A DNA stretch of 64,000 nt from Saccoglossus kowalevskii (Eukaryota; Hemichordata; Enteropneusta; Harrimaniidae): positions 53,979 to 117,978 of the forward strand of contig NW_003122411.1 in the NCBI RefSeq assembly GCF_000003605.2. Reading direction: 5' to 3'. Below, piece after piece: positions 26,346 through 38,782 of this stretch. Each line of letters begins with the position of its first letter. The stretch's first letter is position 1. Under the pieces are notes generated by a model that was not told the origin of the DNA, searched no databases, and saw only the letters and a list, made by a program, of their open reading frames with translations. Made by a program: the position numbers and the translations under genes.

Positions 26346-27039
26346 TTGATAGGCAACGTTTTATGGACTTTCACACTTCACACAAGTGACAGGGTGGTAC
26401 ACACTGTGAAGGTACAGCTCCTGTGACTCGAGTAACACTACATCAAAACATTCAGGGCAGGTGAAATCCCTGGTGACATAGTTTCCAAACATAATTGTGG
26501 GTGCAATTCCCAGCCATACAGTTGATGTGATGAACATGAGTGGTTTGTCTGAGGGACAAAAGTTTAAGAGAGATAATCCACAATCCCCGCCCAATATGGC
26601 ACCAATTCTGTTTTCACTGTGAACATGGATGGCAATCCTGAGGGAAGAATGGCTGAATGTAAGCAGTACCAGATCTCAGGCACTTAAGATCTTGTAGTGA
26701 CCCCCCTGACAGCAAAAGCACCAGAGTTTGAAACTGTATGTCACCAATAAAACAGAGGTGGCAACTGGTAAGTGGAATATAAAAAGGTCTACTATACAGA
26801 AGATTTTGATCGCTTAATTTGATTTTGGATGTGTCCTCAGTCAGTTTCATTTGCATTTTTGTGTGATATTATAAAACTAGGCAATGGCTCGATCTTGGGA
26901 GGCCATTTGGGCATACAGAAAACACACCTTCTGCTGATTTACACAACTATAACTTCGCCTGGTGGTTCTTTGGAGCCACTGATCTCAAATCGAGACAGAG
27001 AGAGTTGAGCATGGGGGCCAGCAACTCCACCCCATAATA

Positions 27040-29560
27040 ACATTATCGCTACAAAAATAACAGCAAGAGAAACGACTTTATCTGGTGGAGGAAGCAAAGT
27101 AGACCAAGCAATTGGACTTATGACAGAGAGGACCAAAGCTGACAGAACATATCAGCCTGATAGCAGAGATCTACTAATGTCAAAACGCCACATGCAAATG
27201 GTAAATGAAATGAAGAGCTACAACCTGAGCTTACAGGGTGCCACAGGGGCAAAATGGACAAAAACAGGAAAAAGGTGAATGAGTACTGGAGATGCCATCA
27301 TCTGATCAGGAAAGTATGATGACATTCATCATAAAGAAGTTGCCTTCATTAATGTCAAGAAACAAACGCCTACTGTATATGAGAATGAGCTCCAAGTATG
27401 AAGTATACCAAGCTTTAAGTTATAGTGGCCTATGCACCAATAGACAACTCTGACGAGGAGGACATATTTCAATTCTACAGCGAGCTCCAAGCAACACTAC
27501 TGATGACATGCAGAGACCCTTTTCTCTTGATCTTTACACAAGAGAATAAAGAAATGTCATGGGGAAACATGGAATAGAAGACATGACTGATGATGGATGA
27601 CTCATAGACCTCTGAGAAGAATATGATCTTGTCATTGGTGATAAATATTTTGTTCACAAAAATGGACATTCCCAGATTGATTACATGATCATTAATGGAA
27701 AATGGAGGCGATCTCTACAAGATGTATGTGTGATGTAATATTCAGATGTTGGTAGTTACCAAGAATTATTGGTAGCAAAACTGGCCCTCGTTTTGATGTT
27801 GCCAAACTGAAAGATCTGTCAACAATGAAAGCATTCTGCATTACTCTGACAAATTGATTCAGCATCCTTTAATATGAAACATCAGTGACAATCAACAATT
27901 TAAACAAGGCTATAACCGAAACAGTGTGGAATCTGTGTGCATAAGAGCGAACACAAGGAAAGCCATTGAGGAGAAAAAATAGAACAAAAAGAAACTGCTA
28001 GATGCCAAGTCATCTAGACCAAAGAAAAGCAGCCCGGCACAGAGAGAAAGACAATGAAATGAAGTTGTCCTGAAGAAAGGTAAACGTCTCTATACAGAGA
28101 GGCTTGCTGGAGAAGCTGATAGAGCAGCAGAGATGGAAGATATGAAGACAGTGTATCTAACCACTGCAAAGTGAGGAGACGAACAGAAACAAAGCATACC
28201 GGTTAAGGCAGAAGACGTGCTAAGCTTGAGAGAAGGAGAGAGCACTTCCACAGGTCCTGATCCACCAACACCAGCTGACATTCTCATGACAGAAGAGGAC
28301 CTACTTTACATGGTTTTCATCGATTTTGATAAAGCCTTGACAGTTTGCACCACAATGAATCCTGTGAGATTATGACATTCAACAGAAATTGGTCAACATC
28401 ATCCAATCCCTGTATGAGAGGTTTGAGTATTGTATCATCCACAAAAACAGCTGATGGGACCATTCAAGAAGAACACCTGAGTGAGACAAAGCTGCATACT
28501 GTCACCGATCCAGTCCGGTCACTGGTAGCATAGTGATTGTCGCATCAGACTCATGATCAGTAGACCTGAGTTCAAATCCTACCTTAGGCTGAACACCAAA
28601 AAGGGTCAACCCCTACCCTGGGTGAGTGTGCCACGGACTCAATGGGAAGGCCAATTCCACTGGCTGAGATTCATTCACTAACGAATGTGACTTTTGGGGA
28701 ACCTTGGTTAAGGTCCGCAGGTGCTTGTGTTCGACCGGGCCTGGTTGACGCCAGGATAGCGCATTAAAATTGCCATTTGATAGGGAGATGGCCACACAGC
28801 CTTGTCATGTAGTCCCAAACAAGAAATGACTTCTGTGGCAAAATGCACTATGTGTCAGCACTAGCACTTGCAAATTGCACTTACAAAAAAAAAGTCTGGA
28901 GAGACAACAGTGACATTCAATGTCCGGAACTGTCGCCTGGCACAGAAAACATTTAAAAAAAAAAAAAAAATACTGTCACTGATCCTGTTCTCCCTGGTTG
29001 ATGCGAAACAGGTCATGAAGAAAAATGCCACAAACAGCAACTCAAACAAACAAACAAACAAACAAACAGTTAATGTCAAGCCTCTTGCTGATTTTCAGGA
29101 ATTTGTATACCTAGGCAGCAAGATGACAATAGATGGTAACTGCGACCAGAAGATCAACACCCAAATCAGCAATCCCAACCAATCGTTTACAATGTTCAGG
29201 CTCATCTGCAGAACCACCACTTTCAGCATTCAAACAAAGATTTGAATGAAGAACTGAAGGCTAGAACATGAGTCATGAAGAACACCATTTAGATGCTTTG
29301 ATGAAGATGGATAGGGCATATCTATCACTTGGCACTCAGCTCGCTTCTCAGGAAAGCCTTATGCTGGACCCTGAAGATAAAAGAAAACAAGGACCACCAA
29401 AGGAAACCTGGCGCAGAACCATAGAGAGGGAACTCAAAGACAAAGGAATATCCATAGACACAGCCCCCAGAGCACCCACAGGCAGAGCCAGGTGGGGATC
29501 TCTTGTCATCGCCTCAAGCGCCAGCAGCCTTGAAGAGGATTGAATGAATGAATTTTTGCG
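27040..29560 (+). mobile_element. Degenerate LINE with CFDP2-like endonuclease and reverse transcriptase, split by a SINE
   Basis: Stops and frameshifts interrupt one recognisable order. Endonuclease: MVNEMKSYNLSLQGATG near 27,200, VVAYAPIDNSDEEDIFQFY near 27,430, YDLVIGDKYFVHKNGHSQI near 27,630, and WRRSLQDV plus SDVGS near 27,705-27,750. Reverse transcriptase: FIDFDKA near 28,320. After the SINE: FQEFVYLGSKMTIDGNCD near 29,095, and the C-terminal tail GPPKETWRRTIEREL ending SSLEED at 29,541. This matches the APE-type endonuclease retrotransposons whose domain is annotated as craniofacial development protein 2-like (RTE-related by my recollection). The 3' end finishes in a short TGAA repeat, as expected for such LINEs. 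Part of the polymerase core is missing. Confidence 0.8.
28512..28970 (+). mobile_element. tRNA-derived SINE inserted into the LINE (full-length copy)
   Basis: The 5' end carries a pol III A box (TGGTAGCATAGTGATTGTC, near 28,524) and B box (GAGTTCAAATCC, near 28,569), so the head is tRNA-like. A central body and a poly-A tail of about 16 nt follow. A 16-bp target-site duplication flanks it: ATACTGTCACCGATCC at 28,496-28,511 and ATACTGTCACTGATCC at 28,970-28,985, with one mismatch. A second copy lacking the A box is at 58,313-58,720. I do not recognise the family name. Confidence 0.85.
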
Positions 29561-29739
29561 AGACTATCAAATTTAACCTGTTGTCCTTTCTTCTTATAGT
29601 CTAAGACTATATACACATGTGTCTGCATCATGTGGAATGCTGAACAATTTTTTGTCTGTATAAAAGGGCCTGCGCGATGTTTTAAAGTCAGTGCCTAACC
29701 AAAAATAAGACCCTCCAAAAGATCAACCAAATTGTATTG

Positions 29740-30010
29740 AACAAATACAGAATAATTTTAAAAATACCATTTATTTGATATGATATTGATTGACTTTAGT
29801 ATAGGCAACAAATGACACCTATTTAAAGACTTAAATAAACAAAGAAATAAATAAATCATCTTAATTGTATTAATAGACAACAAATGACAATTTTTAAATT
29901 TAAAATATAGTTCACCATGGCAACCAGTAAAAATACTAACAAAGCAAGATATTAATTCTTCTAAAAGTTAAAAACTAGCTTTTGTTTATGAAAGTAAAAA
30001 AGATTCACCA
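29740..30010. repeat. Direct repeat, copy 1 (partner at 32,820-33,150)
   Basis: Shares AAAATACCATTTATTT, then an (AAAT)n-like patch, then CACCATGGCAACCAGTAAAA, GCAAGATATTAATTCT and AAGTTAAAAACTAGCTT with the copy 3 kb downstream, in the same order and orientation. No coding is evident. Confidence 0.65.
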
Positions 30011-30410
30011 CAAAGTTTAATAATTCAGTTGTCTCATTTGTGATCTATAAATGGATTAGCTATATGTGATTGAAACTATCATTGAGCATGTGAATAATGT
30101 ATTGACGTGTGATATACCGGTAAGACAGAACACTTGGCACCACTACATATCTCATCCTGCAAGCTATAAATGATGCAGACAGGAAATAATGTATCTACGT
30201 GTGATGGAAACGGAAGATCCGGCACTAATATATATTTCATTTGCAAGCAATAAATTATGCAGACACTGCTAGAATTTTAAACTCAAAAAACACAATGTTT
30301 AATCACAAGTTTGAACCGTGAAGAAAAAATAACTACTTGGCAATTTATGCAGCTTTCAATTTTGGTCAGTGAGTTAGTTATAGTACATGATTATGTGCAG
30401 AATATGTTAA

Positions 30411-30699
30411 AGCACGGTGGTCTTCGCGCTGCGCATGTGTGACATTTGTGTTAGTAAACATTTATTTACCCACAATCCAATGCGCTCTTCAAATGGAATT
30501 TGACCTGGGCGCGACTTGCACTGATTACCGCCGGTGACTCTTTTGATACCCTCCAATCACCTGAAAATTACCTAACTAAAGCTTGGAAAGTTAAAGTCTT
30601 AGGTTGTACTTGTTGATCTGCGCAACAGTCAAATCTGCCATCTTTGTTTATACGAGACCCATATATCTCGCGCATGCGTGGCACAACGGCTATCACCCT
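30411..30699. mobile_element. TTAA-flanked miniature element (family P1), copy 1
   Basis: This 289-bp segment lies between TTAA at 30,407-30,410 and TTAA at 30,700-30,703. It is about 80% alike by eye to the inverted copy at 56,670-56,936, which is also bounded by TTAA. Shared internal landmarks include CCCACAATCCAATGCGCTCT, GACTTGCACTGATTACCGCC and ATCTTTGTTTATACGAGACC. TTAA duplication is the hallmark of piggyBac-type transposition, so a non-autonomous piggyBac-like element is the likeliest reading. Confidence 0.65.
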
Positions 30700-31499
30700 T
30701 TAAAGACATCACTACATTGTTCAGTGTATTCACTTGAACTGTCTATTTAGTTTTATTATCTAGTTTTGACCATATGCCAGAAACTACATTTTGCAAAATT
30801 GTTTTGATCCCTGCAAGACATTTGTTTACATTTAAATGACAGTATCCGTGTTACTCCTGGATCTGGAATTTTTACAAGAATCTAGCATTTCCTTGCAATC
30901 GCCCACACTTGAATAAATAATTTATTCCCCATCTTTAAACTATCGGTAATGAACTTCTCAAGATTGTACTCATTATTTTATTATAAACACACACTTAAAA
31001 CATAGCGTAACTATTACAACATTGCCCATTGAGAATCTAGATTAAATAACAAATGGATGAATGAATGGATAGATGGATTGATACAAACTAGCAATGCACA
31101 GTCTTCTTTTTACATGGCAAAAAGCGAGTATAAAAGTCCTGATATAATGCAATAATATATCAAAACATGCTGGCTACTGGCTAAAATTGAGAAGAACAAA
31201 GAAAATTGTTCTCAAATAATAGTGCAGTAATATATTTAAGCAAAATAAAATAATAGCCAGATTTGAAAAAGGCAGGAAAAGTACTCTGTACTTGTCACTT
31301 TTTATTATCAGTTTACTATATTGATCTAATTGACAAGTCTTGAGAGCTGATTCTTTTTATCAGCAGTATAAACGTTCTTCATTTTGTCCACTTATTTCTA
31401 TGACTAATCAAAGAAAGCTTAGAAAGAACTCCTGTGTGCTGAGAGTATTGGAGACACATTAAAAATTAATTCAAAATTACTTGAACTTGAGATATTGAT

Positions 31500-32580
31500 G
31501 GAAAAGCTTATGCAAATAAGGTAACTACTATGAACAGATTTAAAAGTAAAACTAATAAAGTCTGCACAGAATTAATATGGACAGATTTAATCCAAAATTA
31601 ATCAGGCTGTCTATTGTCCTAGAGCATTTATGTACCAAATTTTTATTCAAATGTGATGTTCAGTACTTGAGATACCAGTATTAATTAATTATGTTAATTA
31701 GGTGATTAAGAAGCATAAATATTTACCAAAAACTAATATGGTGTATAGTCCTAGGTTCATTGAAATGTGATGATGAGTACTCTTTAAAAGTGTCATTAAA
31801 ATCCAATGAGTGGTTCTTTAGACATCAGTGCAAAAGCCATGGAACAGCAAAAAATTAACTAATTATGCAAATTAGGTAATTAATATGCACCATTATTTAC
31901 CCCAAAATTAATCAGGTCTCTGCATAGTCCTAGAAGATCTATGTCGCAAATCTCATTACCCTAAAAACTATCAGGTCTGTAAAGTGTCATATGACATCTA
32001 TGTACCAAGTTTTATTGAAATGTTATGATTAGTACTTGAGATATCAGTGGAAAAGCCAAAAAGTAATTAATCATTGAGCAAATTAGGTAATTAATATAAA
32101 CAGATTTTTACCCAAAACTAATCAAATCTGTGCATTAGTTCAGAGCATCCATGTGCCAAGTTTCATCAAAATCCAATGAGTGGTTCTTAAAATATCAGGG
32201 GAACAGTCATGGAACAGCTTAAAATCAGTTAATTATCATGCAAATTAGGTAATTAATATTCATGGATTTACCCAAAACTAATATAATCTGCGCATTAGTT
32301 CAGAGCATCAATGTGCCAAGTTTCATCAAAATCCAATGAGTGGTTCTTCAGATATCAGTGGAAGTCATGGAACAGCTAAAAATTAGCTAATTATCATGCA
32401 AATTAGGTAGTTAATATGCATGGGTTTTAACCAAAACCCAATCAAATCTGCGCATTGGCCCAGAGCATCTATGCACCAAGTTTCATCAAAAACCGATGTA
32501 TGGTTCTTGAGATGTCAGTGGAACAGATGGACACACATACATGTACAGACACACTAACTGCAAAGACTCCCATTGTGTGC
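31500..32580. repeat. Tandem field of a roughly 160-bp repeat
   Basis: Five to six diverged units repeat GCAAATTAGGTAATTAATAT (near 31,866, 32,078, 32,240 and 32,398), then ACCCAAAACTAATCA, GTTCAGAGCATC, CCAAGTTTCATCAAAATCCA and TGAGTGGTTCTT. Isolated or tandem relatives occur at 37,910-38,180 and 50,150-50,800. Units are non-coding. Confidence 0.7.
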
Positions 32581-32819
32581 TTCGCACACGAGAGTCAAAA
32601 ATGTTTTATTTTAGCTGGAATCTATACAGAGAAATGAGACTGAATCCTGTTATCTGATTGGTGGAAACAACCCATCCATATTAGGAATACGAGTGAATCC
32701 TGCGATCTGATTGGTGGAAACAACCCTGTTGTGTTAGAAATAAGAGTACAACTTCACCAGTATTTGAAACATCTTTTTTGTGTGATGTGAGTTTACCAAT
32801 AATGACAACATTCCGGTAT

Positions 32820-33150
32820 CATTTTGAAAATACCATTTATTTATTTAGAGAATTGATAAGAAAATTAATATTCTGAGCACACAAGGTATATGCTTAAATG
32901 GTTAATATAATATAATCATTGGACTTCTGAATTGATAAATAAATAAATAAATAAATCATATGAACAAATTACACTTATTGAGTGCTTTAAGTAAAGAAAT
33001 AAAATCATTTTCTCTTCTGTGATCCAGCATATTTTAAATTGAAAATATACATCACCATGGCAACCAGTAAAATACTAACAAAGCAAGATATTAATTCTAA
33101 CAAAAGTTAAAAACTAGCTTCTGATTATGAAAATACAAAGGTTCACCACA
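32820..33150. repeat. Direct repeat, copy 2 (partner at 29,740-30,010)
   Basis: See the partner entry for the shared blocks. The two copies flank the TTAA element and the 160-bp tandem field. They could therefore be ends or fragments of a larger element, or a segmental duplication. Confidence 0.6.
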
Positions 33151-33865
33151 GTTCTGACAATTCTAGATACATAATATACAATTTGGCTAATAAGAATATT
33201 TCACAAAATGTAGTAATCTTTCATGTGTCTCGGGAGTAAAGCTACACTATATACGAAGATGACCTTCTTAATTGAATCACCATCCATTGTCTAATTAGTA
33301 GTTATACTGTCTATTACCATGTCTGCATGGGTCCCAAGTGTAAATTATTTGTAAATTCTGTAGCTGTACATTTTAACTGATGAAGTCATTTGTACTTTTC
33401 CATAAAGTATATTCCTTCTATGTACTGGTAAGTACACAAGTGTCATCTTTTAGATGAAGCTCACAAAGAAATATTCATCATCACGTTGTAAATTTCTACT
33501 GGCTGGAATGAATAAAAGAGGTAATTTTACACTTTTAAGAAAAACAAAATAGTCAATATTAGTTCAGCAATTAAACTGGCTTGTAGGCTGAAAAGTCAAA
33601 TAAAATGTCAGTAAATTCATTGATTCCTGGCTTTTCTACTCTATTATACTGCTATTAGCTAGGCAAACAGAGAATGTTTACTTTTCCTGATTGCAATATT
33701 TGATAGCCAGATTCTTGCTTTATCTTATTGAAAGGCATGTCCTTTCGGATTAGCTAAAATTCAAACTTTGTCAGAAATGTGCACAGCTCCCCCTCATGGT
33801 GATATAGCGCCACCAAACTTTCATCTTGAAAATAAATTCTTTTGAATAATTGTAATAATTGTTTG

Positions 33866-35074
33866 TTGGCGATCTGCTCCGCTAGGATTGCCCTTAAAAT
33901 CACTTGTGTGTGTGTGTGTGTGTGTGTGATTTCCAGTGTTTTCATGTATTAATTCTTCTGTGATTTTTTTGGCTTGGCCGATTTCGCTCAAACTTGGCAG
34001 GCAGGTCACACCATCATTCTAGTTATTAGGTAAAATGTGAAAAACAATTTGGCCCATTGTTGTCATAGCAACAGCCAAAAAAATTATTTGTGGATAGCTT
34101 TGTGCCAAATGTATCTCCTCCTACAAATTTATGATAAAACACCTTAGACATAAAACACCTCAGACTTAACTCATACTACTTAGCTTGAGTGTGGGCACAA
34201 AGTTACTATTTGAATATTTGATTATCGTTTTTCATAACCGAGAAATTTCACCAGAAATGGCTTTTTAACTCTTCTGTGATTTTTTTGGCTGGGCCAATTT
34301 GGTTCAAACTTGGCAGGCAAGTCACACCTTTACTCTAGTTAGGTTGTAAAATCTGAAAACAAATTCTGGCCCATTGTTTCCATGGCAACAGCCAAAAAAA
34401 TGATTTTTTTAATACCTTCGCGCCACTCTACATTTCTACGATTAAAAAGCATGGACGTAGCTCATTCCACTCATCTGAGTGTGGGCAAAAATGTACTGTT
34501 TTCATTACCGAGAAAATTGACCTCAAAGTTGGGGTAACTTTTCACCAGCAAAGGCTTTTAACTTCTCAGATTTTTTTGGCTTGGCTGATTTTGTTCATAT
34601 TTGACAGTCAGGTCATACCGTCACTAATTGGAAAAAATGTCTTGACCCACCGCTGCCATGGCAACTGCCGAAAACTGATGTTTGGATACTTTCGCCCTAA
34701 ATTTAATACCAGTCTTGTAATAGCAGTGTTCAAATGATTATTCTTTTTATTTTGGCTATGTTGCGCACTGGTAAGATATCACCGGCGCCGACATTGTTAC
34801 ACTGTATCAACGTAATCCCAACGCAACTTTGAATGAACTGTAAATGCTGTCTCCAATCTAAAAAATACTATCGCAAAACGGTTGGAAATAATAAATGTAG
34901 CAGCAGATTACGTCCTAGTAATAAAAAAATGACTTCTAAAGACTGAACGTTTTTGCAAACTTCGTATACGGAACCCAGTTTTAGTTATAAATTGACATTA
35001 GCTTCACGTTCATGTCCTACCATGGCAACAGCCGAAAACATGTTGCTTTTTTTTTTAGTGGAGCGGATCGCCAA
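33866..35074. mobile_element. 1.2-kb element with inverted ends and internal 300-bp tandem repeats
   Basis: The left end TTGGCGATCTGCTCCGCT (33,866-33,883) is inverted at the right end AGTGGAGCGGATCGCCAA (35,057-35,074), 16 of 18 matching. Inside, about three diverged 300-bp units recur (starts near 33,950, 34,268 and 34,560). They contain TTCTGTGATTTTTTTGGCT, AACTTGGCAGGCA, CATGGCAACAGCC and GAGTGTGGGCA. A GT microsatellite (33,903-33,930) lies near the left end. There is no open frame, so this is a non-autonomous element of unknown class. Confidence 0.55.
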
Positions 35075-36087
35075 CGAGCCTACCGGCTTGTATTTATTTT
35101 AGCCAAATGCGCTGACAAATCCCTGATGTCCCCACTTTTCCTAAAATAGGAATTAATTTCCACAGCACTACAAAGGCCATGAATACACTAACATATAAAA
35201 ATATCAAATCTTGTCAAATTTGTTGAAGTTGAATTTGAATTATTTCAAGACTTCAATTACAAAATTTGGTGTTTTAATGATAAAAATAAACAAGACCCTG
35301 TATTAGGATGTTTACCTAATGCTTAGTTCACTCCATGTTGTTTCACATAATTCTGAAATATTGATAGATTCTTGACACCAATAATTTTGAGAACATAAAT
35401 AGAGTTGTTTAAAAAGGAGTAACAAAAGTTGACTGATGCTCAAGGGTTAATAGAAAAAAATGACAAAATGCTATAAAATTAGCTTTCCCAACTCAATATG
35501 TTCATATTTATCCCATATTTTTAGCTCATTTAATACAAAATTAAGTGTACAAAAATAACATGTAACAAATACAACCTGTAAATACTGTAACAATGACTGT
35601 TTGTGAAACAAAATGTTATTAATACTGTTGTTAACACATGCACCGTAACAAGATATGAAGACAGCACCATTTCTGAATTCAAGATAATTTTCTACTTTCC
35701 ACAACATAACTCTACATTTATAGAGATAAATAAGTATATAAAAAAATTAAAATTACTAGGTGGAAATACTAAAACTCTGATATATTGTGTGACGTACATA
35801 GAGTATATTGTGCTGCGATCAATTAAAGATATGATTGTTTGGTTTAGTGTCAATGAATCATAATTCAAAACACCTGTGTGATATGATTACTATTTTGTAA
35901 AGTGCTAAAACCAGGTTTATGAAAGTTTTTCATTATATATTAAAACCTGTGTTGCATTATATTAAAAAAAGTTAATATTTAATGAATAAGTACATGTGCA
36001 CTAACATGTTGAATTACTTTATGTTTTGTTCATCTGCAGTGTTCCCAGCACAACACCAACAAATATAATCCTGCTTTATGTAAATTA

Positions 36088-36093
36088 TTTATT
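36088..36093 (-). terminator. Candidate poly(A) signal AATAAA next to the gene A stop codon
   Basis: On the minus strand the stop reads TAGGAATAAATAA, putting AATAAA one base after the stop codon. If used, the 3' UTR would be extremely short. Other AT-rich hexamers such as ATTAAA lie further downstream, so the true site is undecided. Confidence 0.3.
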
Positions 36094-36094
36094 C

Positions 36095-36265
36095 CTACGA
36101 TGACAGTATTTCAATTCTATCAATATCATCAATTGACAATTCAGCGCCTGTATCTGTCTCATTGCGATTGTTGACTTCAACGTCTAATAGGCCTTGTTCT
36201 CGTAGGACCTCTCGCTCAAGGTTAGCATTTCGTCGCTTAAATTGATCTTGTATATCTTGTAGTGA
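36095..36265 (-). CDS. Gene A exon 15 (last in gene): C-terminus of PLC-beta
   Basis: The coding part is 171 bp (56 codons plus TAG), entered in phase 0 after a CAG acceptor. It encodes residues 599-654 of the visible product: SLQDIQDQFKRRNANLERE, then an acidic tail with DTGAELSIDDIDRIEILSS. The first part is the basic/hydrophobic end of the distal C-terminal helical domain; the rest is an acidic tail. It ends -ILSS, unlike Drosophila NorpA, whose C-terminal -FCA binds a PDZ scaffold by my recollection. Confidence 0.85.
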   Translation of the reverse strand, partial: SLQDIQDQFKRRNANLEREVLREQGLLDVEVNNRNETDTGAELSIDDIDRIEILSS

Positions 36266-36822
36266 CTGAAGGTGGATAAAATGAGAATGTATGTTATATG
36301 GCTTTCAACAAATGCTTGTTTATGAATGTTAAAAATCGAAGGTCAATTAGTGAAACTGGACAGTCAACAAATTTGTACAGAAGTGATGTACAATTTATAT
36401 TAAAAGAGGAAATAGCACTGATCTGCACAATAAATAAAATCATGACATAGTCCCTGTTTGTTTACAATGAAAGTTCATATAGGTGTACATGTGTACGTAC
36501 TTCCCAAAATAAACATCAGATATAAGTCCGACATAATGACTCAACTTTAGACATTGCAACCATCTGTCATTCAAAGTCAGCTTCTGGCAAAATTGTGTAT
36601 GTTGTGTATTTTGAAACATCAACTGTAGTTAAAATCTTAAAATTGGCAAATAATTCCCACAATTTTTAGAATGAATTCATACCAAGTTGCCATTCTTTAT
36701 CAATTGTGAAACATGGTGACGGCAGATGAACTAGTAATTGCGATGTGTGTCTATCTCAACAGGTTTGTCAACAATATTTCAAAACTAACAACAATCATGC
36801 CATTGTTCATAAATTTGCTTAA

Positions 36823-37745
36823 GGTAGAGATGCAGTTTACCAGACAGGTATTTTAATTAGTTAATTAGGAAACCAAGATGACCTCCCTTGTCCACAAAAC
36901 TATATATTTTCGAAAAGCTTATTGTATGAATTTTAAAATTTTGTTAGTATTTCTTTGTTATGTACACTGTAGTTTGAAATATGCACAAAAATGTGCTTTT
37001 TTGGTCAAAAGTGATGTAAAAAAAATTAGCTCCAAAACCATGCTTCTGTTTCCTGTCAAAATTGGTTTATGGGTACATTTGTTTACTATGAAGAAAGTGC
37101 CGTCTTGAAAACTGTCTACCAGTTGTCAATTTTGTAGGGCAGCAGCTCAAATTTCACTACTTCAAATTTATGCATAAATTAACCCACAGGCTAGTTGTCT
37201 GTAAGATTGTTGTAACACTGTTCAACCAAAAACAATGCTTCGACGGCGTTTTGAAGATAAACACATTATCAATCATTTGTGAAAATTTCAAAACAAAAGG
37301 TCAAAGCGTCTAGGAGCTATTTTTTTTTAAAGTTCTGGGATGTGCACTAAAAAGAAGCTGAGATAATTGCTAATTTGCATAACAATTCACTCAGTAAGAA
37401 GTTTGCTAATGCTCATAATTAAAATGGCTGTAACAATTCCAAATTTAAATGTATTATTATTTTGTAAAAAGTTAAATATAGAGCATAGTATGGAGATCCC
37501 ATCATTTCTTTTTTACACCATGTTTCTTTTTTATTATTCATGTACAGCCTTGCTAAATCTTGCTAAGCATTCAAAAGAGAGAATGTTTGCACCTGTTATC
37601 TATATTTTAAAATCGTTTTTTGAGTATGTTCCACTATTCACAATTCTACAAAATTTTAACAGTCTATAGCCAAGACTGTTTGGATAATAAAATGCAAAAA
37701 AGAAAAAAATTCACTCCCAAGTGCCCACAAACCTGCATCTCTACC
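36823..37745. mobile_element. TTAA-flanked 923-bp non-autonomous element with terminal inverted repeats
   Basis: Flanked by TTAA at 36,819-36,822 and 37,746-37,749. The ends are GGTAGAGATGCAGTTT and AAACCTGCATCTCTACC, inverted with a single mismatch over about 16 bp. The interior is AT-rich and holds two or three unrelated short frames (for example 37,367-37,669), none resembling a transposase. The layout fits a piggyBac-like non-autonomous transposon inside the last intron of gene A. Confidence 0.7.
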
Positions 37746-37909
37746 TTAACTTTATTTAATAGTAAACCAACTTCAAAAGCATATGAAGTATATTGTAATT
37801 AGTGTGCAATTTACGTAATTGAAATGAACGGATCAATTGGAAACATATATCAGACTATCATCTGTACGAGTGATATGCATGTACGATGTACCAAATAAAC
37901 AAACTGAAA

Positions 37910-38180
37910 ACAGTATAATATGTATGCAAATTATCTAATTAATATGCACATTAGTTAGCTATTATCGGACAATTAGCAATCATGCAAAAGTTTCAATGCA
38001 TTTAAGCAACAAAACAAACATACATTAACTGGTTAATTATTATGCAAATTACCTAATTAACATGCACAGATTTGTAAAAAATCAAATCAGGTCTGATGCC
38101 CATAATAAAAGTAGCTGTGCGGCAAGTTTAATTTAAATTCAACCAGAAGCTCTTGAGACAACAAATTTTGACTCAAAATG
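37910..38180. repeat. Dispersed copies of the 160-bp (AATTAGGTAATTAAT) repeat family
   Basis: Two partial units with ATGCAAATTACCTAATTAA, AATCAGGTCTG and a CTCTTGAGACA-like word correspond to the tandem field at 31.5-32.6 kb. Intronic in gene A. Confidence 0.5.
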
Positions 38181-38782
38181 GGCGAGTGGATTGACGAATG
38201 GACGGCCATACAGACAACAGTACATGTATAACATTACCAGCCAAATATTACCACATATGCTGACTATTTCCAATATGAAATAGTTTAATTTCAGTTTAAT
38301 TGAAAGATATTGACAATATAAACTGAATTGCAAGTGTCACTAAAAGAATAGTAAAATACGAATATCACAATGGCTGCACATTCCATAATTTATATGATAT
38401 TTTTTGATTACGTAAGGCTTTTTCCCCATTTTACACGCTTGTAAACTTGGACAAAAACTTTCCATTATGTTATTTTTTTTCAATAAATTTAGTGATTAAT
38501 CAATGATGGTGAATACCAAAATACTTGTTTATGGTTTGCATGAACTTTATGACAAATCAGTGAAATATGTGACATCAACACAAATTGTGGTTTTTGGTGA
38601 AAATAAATTCCAGCGACAAAAAAGTAATTATCAGCATTAATGAAGCTCATACTTATAAATTATCATTCAGTGTAAACATTTGCATCATACATGGGACTCA
38701 TATTGAATAGTACAGGGTGTGATGAGGGATGAAAATTATAATAATTTATAAGCTGATAATAATTAAATTAAGATCAACCTAC

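Noticed and set aside
28868-29245. 125-codon frame across the SINE tail and LINE
   Set aside because: It is a chimera: the first part reads through the SINE poly-A tail and only the latter part is LINE polymerase. It is described under those elements, not as a gene.
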